Assembly (NCBI GenBank): GCA_002418895.1 | Contig: DIFA01000010.1 | Coordinates: forward strand, 1-18,042 | Origin: Dehalococcoidia bacterium UBA5760 | Lineage (GTDB): Bacteria; Chloroflexota; Dehalococcoidia; Dehalococcoidales; UBA5760 | Length of the DNA: 18,042 bases | Direction of reading: 5' to 3' | Part shown: positions 12,770-18,042 of the stretch, one piece after another | Layout of the letters: every line of letters starts with the position of its first letter | How positions within the stretch are numbered: the first letter of the stretch is position 1 | Translations under genes and position numbers: made by a program | The notes under the pieces: model-generated | Database searches by the model: none | What the model saw: only the letters and a program-made list of their open reading frames with translations | Told to the model about the DNA's origin: nothing

Positions 12770-14027
12770 GAAAAGCATATTAACAGGGGAAGTTATCGCC
12801 CCGGCCTCGAAGAGCTATACTATCAGGGGGCTTATCTGCGCTGCCTTAGCCAGAGGCGAGAGTGAAATCATAAATCCCCTGATCTCAGAGGACACTGAAG
12901 CTGCCCGGGATGTACTGGGTAGTATCGGAGTAAAAATTCAGCAGGAAGACGGCCTATGGCGGGTTGCCGGTGGAGAGTTGCACGAGGCAGAGGCAGACCT
13001 CTTTTGCGCCGATTCCGCCGCCACCTTGAGATTTATGACAGCGGTCTGTTCGTCAATACCAGGGAAATTCCGCTTAGTTACCGGCACTTCCCTGGCCCGG
13101 AGGCCGGTCAAAACACTGGTTCAGGCACTAAGGCAATTAGGAGTAGACTGCTCCTGCCAGGGTGAAGTAGCCCCGGTAACCATCAAGGGGGGCGGACTAA
13201 TAGGCGGCGTAACGGAGCTACCCGGTAATATCAGCTCTCAGTATATCTCAGCGCTGCTCATTGCGTCCCCGCTTGCCAAACAGAAAGTCCGGATCAGACT
13301 GACCACACCGGTAGAGTCAAAACCTTACCTTATGATGACCCTGGACTGTATGAAAAGATTCGGCGTAAATGTGGCCGCCTCCCCGGATTTGAGAGAATTC
13401 GCGATAGCGCCGCAGAGATACCAGCCCTCCAGGTACCGGGTGGAGGGAGACTGGTCATCGGCTTCCTATTTCCTGGCTATGGGGGCGCTATCAGGAACGG
13501 TAGCAGTAAAGAACCTGAACCTGGAAAGCCGGCAAGGCGACAGGATAATGCTGGACTTTCTCAGGGATATGGGCGCTTCAATAGAGTTAAGCAAGAGCGC
13601 TATAACGGTGAGAAAATCCAGCCTGAAGGCGATACAGGCTGGTTTATCCGACTGTACAGACCTGCTGCCGACACTGGCGGTTCTGGCGGCACTGGCCCGC
13701 GGCAGGAGCGAGTTTAGCGGGGTGGCAAGGGCACGCATAAAGGAATCAAACCGGGTCTCCGCATTAAGGGAGGGGCTGGAGAAAATGGGGGTAGAAGTAC
13801 AGGAAGATCAGGATAGACTAACTGTTACCGGCAGCCAACCGAAGAGTGCCGCCATCGATAGTAAGAATGACCACCGTATTGCTATGGCATTCAGTATACC
13901 CGGGCTTATCGCCGGAGGAACGATAATAAACGATGCGGAATGCGTCTCCAAGACATTTCCTGATTTCTGGGAGGTATTAAGAAGCATCGGAGGTAAGGTG
14001 AAGGTAAATGGAGAACAGTCTGGGTAA
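12753..14027 (+). CDS. aroA: 3-phosphoshikimate 1-carboxyvinyltransferase (EPSP synthase)
   Basis: This 424-residue enzyme transfers the enolpyruvyl group of PEP to shikimate-3-phosphate. Visible features are K20-S21 and R25 in ASKSYTIRG, GNISSQYISALL, EGDWSSASYF, Asp303 in CTDLLPTLAV (the E. coli Asp313 position), IKESNR (Glu331) and NDHRIAMAF. The PEP-binding loop, usually GNAGT or GNSGT, reads ADSAATLRF at residues 86-94. The residue corresponding to E. coli Gly96 is therefore Ala89, a change known to weaken glyphosate binding in other enzymes. KESNR instead of KESDR is within the family's allowed range. It overlaps aroK by 17 bp and aroC by 20 bp. Confidence 0.95.
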   Translation: MKALVEKSILTGEVIAPASKSYTIRGLICAALARGESEIINPLISEDTEAARDVLGSIGVKIQQEDGLWRVAGGELHEAEADLFCADSAATLRFMTAVCSSIPGKFRLVTGTSLARRPVKTLVQALRQLGVDCSCQGEVAPVTIKGGGLIGGVTELPGNISSQYISALLIASPLAKQKVRIRLTTPVESKPYLMMTLDCMKRFGVNVAASPDLREFAIAPQRYQPSRYRVEGDWSSASYFLAMGALSGTVAVKNLNLESRQGDRIMLDFLRDMGASIELSKSAITVRKSSLKAIQAGLSDCTDLLPTLAVLAALARGRSEFSGVARARIKESNRVSALREGLEKMGVEVQEDQDRLTVTGSQPKSAAIDSKNDHRIAMAFSIPGLIAGGTIINDAECVSKTFPDFWEVLRSIGGKVKVNGEQSG

Positions 14028-15099
14028 GCTTTTCACCATAACAAGCTTTGGAGAAAGCCACGGCAGATGCGTCGGTATCATTATCGACGGTTGCCCGGCC
14101 GGACTGACCGTTACCGAAGATGATATACAGAAAGACCTTGATAAAAGAAGGCCGGGGGCGGATATAGCCTCCACACAGAGGGCAGAGGAGGATAGAGTTG
14201 AAGTCCTTGCCGGAATCAGAAATGGTACCACTACCGGCGCCCCTATCTGCCTGGTGATATGGAACAAAGACATAGACTCAAGAGAGTACGAGCAGACCAG
14301 ATTCCTGATGAGACCGGGACAGGCTGACTACACCGCCTTCGTTAAGTACGGAGGATTCAACGATTTCAGAGGCGGCGGCAGGTTTTCTGGGAGAATTACC
14401 GCCGGCTTTGTTATGGCTGGTGCTATTGCCAAGAAATTGATCGGCCGGATCGGCATTGAGATCATAGCCCATACTATTCAGATAGGCAGTATTAAAGCCG
14501 AGCCGAAAGAATTTGACAGAATAAGGGAAAACCTGGGGAAGAACCCGCTAAAATGTGCTGACCTTGATGCTGCCAAAGAGATGATTAAGGCTATTGAAGA
14601 GGTCAGAAAAGAAGGGGACAGCCTGGGTGGCATAATAGAAGGAATCGCGCTTAACGTACCTGCCGGTTTAGGAGAACCGGTCTTTGACACGCTGGACGGT
14701 GAAATGGCCAAAGCTATTCTGGCTATCCCTTCCGTTAAGGGGATCGAATTCGGGGCTGGTTTATCCGTAGCGGTTAAGAAAGGTTCTGAGAATAACGACC
14801 CTTTCACCATCAAAGACGGGAATATAGTCACCACAACTAACAACTCGGGAGGCATTCTGGGAGGAATAAGTAACGGCATGCCGATAGTGGTTAGGGTAGC
14901 GATTAAGCCAACGCCATCTATCGGAAAGAAGCAGCCAACGATAAACATCAAGGACATGGAGAGTACCATCCTGTCCATCCAGGGAAGGCATGATACCTGC
15001 ATCGTACCGCGGGCGGCGGTTGTTGTAGAATCAATGATGGCGGTAACCATCTGTGACCTGGCGATGCGGGCAGGAATAATACCGAGGGTGATAAAATGA
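14008..15099 (+). CDS. aroC: Chorismate synthase
   Basis: This 363-residue, FMN-dependent enzyme converts EPSP to chorismate, the branch-point compound. Recognisable blocks are FGESHGRCVGIIIDGCPAG at the N-terminus (with the conserved His), RRPGADIASTQRAEEDRVE, the FMN-site region KYGGFNDFRGGGRFSGRITA, GIEFGAG, NNSGGILGGISNG and the C-terminal GRHDTCIVPRAAVVVESM. The form RFSGRITA replaces the common RSSARETA, a variant also found in archaeal-like enzymes. AAGGTGAAGG just before ATG 14008 lies inside the end of aroA. It overlaps pheA by 4 bp (ATGA). Confidence 0.96.
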   Translation: MENSLGKLFTITSFGESHGRCVGIIIDGCPAGLTVTEDDIQKDLDKRRPGADIASTQRAEEDRVEVLAGIRNGTTTGAPICLVIWNKDIDSREYEQTRFLMRPGQADYTAFVKYGGFNDFRGGGRFSGRITAGFVMAGAIAKKLIGRIGIEIIAHTIQIGSIKAEPKEFDRIRENLGKNPLKCADLDAAKEMIKAIEEVRKEGDSLGGIIEGIALNVPAGLGEPVFDTLDGEMAKAILAIPSVKGIEFGAGLSVAVKKGSENNDPFTIKDGNIVTTTNNSGGILGGISNGMPIVVRVAIKPTPSIGKKQPTINIKDMESTILSIQGRHDTCIVPRAAVVVESMMAVTICDLAMRAGIIPRVIK

Positions 15100-16163
15100 G
15101 CCTGGAAGATTTAAGAAAAAGAATCGATAAAACCGATGCTGAGATTGTCAAGCTAATCAGTGAGAGAATAAGGATTGCGCGGGAGATAGGGAAAGAGAAA
15201 ATAAGGGAGGGGAAACAAATCAATGACCGGGCAAGAGAGAAAAAGGTCTCCGAACATATCAGGAGTATTGCCCGTAGTGAAAATATGGATCAGGAAGTTA
15301 TCGAGAGCATCTACCAGCAGATAATGACGGCCTGCCGCAGGACACAGGGTACTGAGGTCGCCTTTCCCGGTGAGCCAGGGGCATACAGCGAAGAGGCCGC
15401 CCTTAAGTTTTTTGGCCCACTGGCAATAACCAAGCCTCAGGAAAGCCTGGAAAGCGTTTTCAGGGCCGTAGAGCAGGACGAGGTACAGTTCGGCATTGCC
15501 CCTATAGAGAACTCCCTGGAAGGAACAATAGGCAGGTCTTACGATCTGTTGCTGACATCAAGCCTTAAGGTGTGCGGCGAACTAGAACTCCATGTTACTC
15601 ACTGCCTGGTAGCCAACCCGGAGACACGACTGGATGCGGTTAAGAAGGTCTACTCTCACCCCCAAGCCCTGGGACAATGCCGTACATTCTTAAAACAGCT
15701 GGGCTGCAGATTAGTCCCAACTTCGGATACCGCCACCAGCGCAAAGATGATCAAGGAGAAAGGCTTAACTGACGCCGGGGCAATCGCCAGTGCCCGGGCC
15801 GCTGAAATCTACCAGATGAAGATACTGGCCCGGGAGATAGAGGACAACCCGAGTAATTTTACCCGGTTCTTCATACTGGCCAAGGAAGACTGCCCACCGT
15901 CGGGAAACGACAAGACATCGATAGTCTTCTCAGTAAAGCACAAACCGATGGCGCTCTACGACCTCCTGAATAAATTCGCCAGCAAGGGCGTCAACCTGAC
16001 CAAGATTGAATCACGCCCGACAAGGCAAAAGGCCTGGGAATACAATTTCTATCTCGACTTTGAAGGCCACCGGGAAGACAAGGCACCGAAAGAAGTATTA
16101 GCCAATCTGGAGGAGGCCACACTATTCCTGCGTGTGCTGGGTTCTTACCCCAAGACGAATTAA
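15096..16163 (+). CDS. pheA: Chorismate mutase / prephenate dehydratase fusion (P-protein)
   Basis: This 355-residue protein has three modules. Residues 1-85 form an AroQ-type chorismate mutase (LRKRIDKTDAEIVKLISERI, AREIGKEK). Residues 88-270 are prephenate dehydratase, with FPGEPGAYSEEAA, GIAPIENSLEGTIG and the catalytic-site NFTRFF. Residues 275-355 are an ACT domain with the ESRP motif (KIESRPT) that binds Phe for feedback inhibition. It turns chorismate into phenylpyruvate in two steps. It starts in a 4-bp ATGA overlap with aroC. Prephenate made here is also the substrate of the next gene, tyrA. An aminotransferase for the final step is not in the window. Confidence 0.95.
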   Translation: MSLEDLRKRIDKTDAEIVKLISERIRIAREIGKEKIREGKQINDRAREKKVSEHIRSIARSENMDQEVIESIYQQIMTACRRTQGTEVAFPGEPGAYSEEAALKFFGPLAITKPQESLESVFRAVEQDEVQFGIAPIENSLEGTIGRSYDLLLTSSLKVCGELELHVTHCLVANPETRLDAVKKVYSHPQALGQCRTFLKQLGCRLVPTSDTATSAKMIKEKGLTDAGAIASARAAEIYQMKILAREIEDNPSNFTRFFILAKEDCPPSGNDKTSIVFSVKHKPMALYDLLNKFASKGVNLTKIESRPTRQKAWEYNFYLDFEGHREDKAPKEVLANLEEATLFLRVLGSYPKTN

Positions 16164-16181
16164 GCAAACCACGAGGTAATC

Positions 16182-17054
16182 ATGAAAATTGCAGTCATCG
16201 GCGGCTCGGGAAATATGGGGCGCTGGTTCGCCCGCTTCGCCCTGAAAGAAGGCCACCAGGTAACAATAACCGGGAGAAACAAGGCAAAACTGCGGGAGGC
16301 TGGCAAACAGCTTACTGTTGAAGCCACCACAGACAATATAGAAGCAGTGCGGAGATCCCAGGTCATCATGATATCGGTGCCGATAGATAATTTTGAGGCG
16401 GTTGTAGAACAAATCGGCCCCCATACCAGTAGCGAGCAGCTCATTATAGATATTACCTCGGTAAAAGCACTTCCGATGGCAGCAATTCACAGACACATAA
16501 AATCAAGGAAGGTGCTGGGCATGCACCCGATGTTCGGCCCCGGTGCCAGAGACATCGCCAACAGGAGCTTTATGTTAACCCCCACTAACGAAGAGGAGCA
16601 GACCATAGCCGAGAGAGCCAGGGAATACCTGGAAAAAAGAGAGGCCAAGGTAACTCTGGTCAGCCCGGAAGAACACGACGAAATTATGACTGTCGTCCTG
16701 GGTCTGTCCCACTTCATCGCAATAGTCGCCGGTGATACGATACTGAGATTCAACCGCTTAAGACAAGTTGGTAATGCCAGCGGCATCACCTTTAAGCTGC
16801 TGTCGACCCTGACCGAAAGCGTTATTTCCGAGGACCCCGAGCTTTACGCCTCGTTGCAGATGTGCCTGCCCAATCTGGCCGAAGCTGAGAAGGAATTTCA
16901 GGAAAAAGCAAAAGCCTGGGCCGACCTGGTGGCCAAGAAAGACAGGGACGGGTTTGCCCGTAAGATGAAGACTTTGAAAGCCAGATTCAATACCATTAAT
17001 CCTGACTTTGGCAAGGCCTACGAAGATATGTACAAGCTCCTCGATATGCTATAA
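16182..17054 (+). CDS. tyrA: Prephenate dehydrogenase
   Basis: This 290-residue enzyme oxidatively decarboxylates prephenate to 4-hydroxyphenylpyruvate. The N-terminal Rossmann fold has the glycine motif IGGSGNMG (6-13) and ends strand 2 with TGRNKAKL (Gly31-Arg32-Asn33). An acidic residue there would favour NAD+, so Arg suggests NADP+. ISVPIDNFEAVV, DITSVKALP, HPMFGPGARD and GLSHFIAIVAGD are family blocks. There is no ACT or mutase domain. It follows pheA by 18 bp with GAGGTAAT before the ATG, the only gene of the operon with a visible gap of this size. Last gene of the aro operon; 16 bp separate it from the convergent deaminase gene. Confidence 0.92.
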   Translation: MKIAVIGGSGNMGRWFARFALKEGHQVTITGRNKAKLREAGKQLTVEATTDNIEAVRRSQVIMISVPIDNFEAVVEQIGPHTSSEQLIIDITSVKALPMAAIHRHIKSRKVLGMHPMFGPGARDIANRSFMLTPTNEEEQTIAERAREYLEKREAKVTLVSPEEHDEIMTVVLGLSHFIAIVAGDTILRFNRLRQVGNASGITFKLLSTLTESVISEDPELYASLQMCLPNLAEAEKEFQEKAKAWADLVAKKDRDGFARKMKTLKARFNTINPDFGKAYEDMYKLLDML

Positions 17055-17070
17055 AAGCGACGCGAGTGAG

Positions 17071-17553
17071 CTAATCAAGATAGCTTATCCGGGAAGACGG
17101 CCTTTTTTCTAAATCAAACTCTATACCGGCCTCTTCGAACAGTGCGGCAAACTGATTATCATTATACCTGCCAAAGCTGACATACCGCCTTATCTTGGCA
17201 TTAACCAGCATCTTAGCACAAAGTATGCAGGGAGTATGAGTACAGTAGATAGTACTCCCCTCGAGGCTGACACCGTGAAGACCGGCCTGAACGATTACAT
17301 TCTGCTCGGCATGGATACCGCGGCATATTTCATGCCTCGTCCCTGACGGTATCTTCATTTCATCCCTGAGACAGCCAAGCTCAAGGCAGTCCTTGATGCC
17401 GGCGGCAGCACCGTTGTAGCCGGTCGCCAGTATGTGTTTATCTCTTACGGCAACCGCCCCGACATGGTGCCGACGGCAGGTGGAGCGCTCGGCAACCACC
17501 GAAGCTATCTTCAAAAAATACTCGTCGCTACACAGTCTGACCGTTATGCCCAC
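17071..17553 (-). CDS. dCMP deaminase-family zinc enzyme (ComEB-like)
   Basis: This 160-residue protein has the cytidine/deoxycytidylate deaminase fold. The catalytic HAE (His81-Glu83) in CRGIHAEQNVI and PCILC (Cys109, Cys112) form the catalytic zinc site. Additional cysteines (C26, C56, C61, C77), with His nearby, fit the second structural zinc site of dCMP deaminases. CRRHHVGAVAV and ILATGYNGAAAG are typical. It would turn dCMP into dUMP for thymidylate synthesis. The start is GTG at 17553, 2 bp after the stop of the upstream kinase-like gene. The T-run near its 3' end is coding (EKR) and not a terminator. Confidence 0.9.
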   Translation of the reverse strand: MGITVRLCSDEYFLKIASVVAERSTCRRHHVGAVAVRDKHILATGYNGAAAGIKDCLELGCLRDEMKIPSGTRHEICRGIHAEQNVIVQAGLHGVSLEGSTIYCTHTPCILCAKMLVNAKIRRYVSFGRYNDNQFAALFEEAGIEFDLEKRPSSRISYLD

Positions 17554-17555
17554 TT

Positions 17556-18042
17556 CTAATCCCGCATTTGCGAGACGATCCTTTCCGCTTCTTTTTTCAA
17601 CTCATCCAGAGAGGACTCGTTTATCAGAGTGAAGTCAGCCATCGCGATAGGCCCTCCCTTATTTACTTTCTCTATTTCCGCCCTGTCCCGACTGGCAGAC
17701 TCTGCCATAGTCAGGGGACGCTCTCTCCTGACACACAGCCGGCTATACCTCGTCTTGGGTGAAGCCCAAACAGCGACCAAAGAGAGGGTCCCTCCGTAGT
17801 AATCCTTAAGCAGAGTGTACTCTTCCCATGAATAAAGCCCGTCTACGACCACGTCGGAGTATCGCAATGCCAGATCGATTCTGTCCAGATTGAGCCGGGC
17901 ATAGGCCGCCATACCATACTCTTCTCTCATTAACTCCCTGATGATACGCTCGTTCTGCTCATTTAGCGGAAGCCCCCGCTTCTTTACCTCATCGTCAGTA
18001 ATATCCCCGAATCTGATCCGGCTAAAACCGTTTGTCTCAAAT
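17556..18042 (-). CDS. Dephospho-CoA-kinase-like / UPF0200-type nucleotide kinase (5'-truncated by window)
   Basis: The reading frame is open from the window edge, so the first part of the protein, where the P-loop would lie, is missing; 162 residues are visible. They start FETNGFSRIRFGDITDDEV, then KKRGLPLNEQNERIIRELMREEYGMAAYAR, then VVVDGLYSWEEY, a RxxxR lid-like stretch with RRERPLTM, and end in MADFTLINESSLDELKKE. This order matches archaeal and Dehalococcoides proteins annotated as UPF0200, AAA ATPase or dephospho-CoA kinase-like. A shorter start at ATG 17930 is possible but would cut into the conserved region. It is in one transcription unit with the deaminase, 2 bp apart. Confidence 0.72.
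   Translation of the reverse strand, partial: FETNGFSRIRFGDITDDEVKKRGLPLNEQNERIIRELMREEYGMAAYARLNLDRIDLALRYSDVVVDGLYSWEEYTLLKDYYGGTLSLVAVWASPKTRYSRLCVRRERPLTMAESASRDRAEIEKVNKGGPIAMADFTLINESSLDELKKEAERIVSQMRD

Noticed and set aside
14478..15050. 190-aa minus-strand ORF inside aroC
   Set aside because: Shadow of aroC, which has every family motif in the plus frame.

Overview
The window looks like a chromosomal segment of a Dehalococcoidia-type (Chloroflexota) bacterium. The main reason is the uninterrupted nine-gene cluster aroF-aroB-aroD-aroE-aroK-aroA-aroC-pheA-tyrA, an order I recall from Dehalococcoides and relatives. Supporting signs are the archaeal-like flavour of several proteins and the 23S gene lying away from an obvious 5S gene. 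This assignment is an inference; no taxonomic search was possible. The segment is typical biosynthetic and housekeeping DNA. I see no phage, insertion sequence, CRISPR array or tRNA.

Region 1 (1-3342, + strand) starts with the last ~23 nt of a 23S rRNA gene and a possible weak terminator. A promoter whose -10 box sits inside an 11-bp inverted repeat then precedes yceD (DUF177), rpmF (L32), fabK, fabD and nusB. Ribosome-biogenesis genes are thus interleaved with the start and end steps of the type II fatty-acid cycle.

Region 2 (3424-5405, - strand) holds a B12-binding radical SAM protein of the DUF4070/HpnP-like class and a 76-aa CPHCG protein. Each starts with TTG and each has its own good sigma-70 promoter. 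Region 3 (5477-6733, + strand) is a divergently transcribed glycerate kinase. Region 4 (6767-8286, - strand) holds ispH (isoprenoid precursor synthesis) and a macro-domain ADP-ribose hydrolase.

Region 5 (8304-17054, + strand) is the aromatic amino acid operon. It encodes all seven steps from PEP + erythrose-4-phosphate to chorismate, then the Phe branch (a chorismate mutase/prephenate dehydratase fusion) and the Tyr branch (prephenate dehydrogenase). Genes overlap or nearly touch throughout. The 5' leader contains what appears to be an intact ribosome-mediated attenuator: a 29-codon leader peptide with two Tyr, two Phe and two Trp codons, a hairpin inside its 3' half, a GGAGGG segment able to pair with the 5' arm of a Rho-independent terminator, and that terminator. 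This is the most interesting element of the window.

Region 6 (17071-18042, - strand) holds a dCMP deaminase-family gene and the C-terminal part of a nucleotide/dephospho-CoA-kinase-like gene running off the edge, separated by 2 bp.
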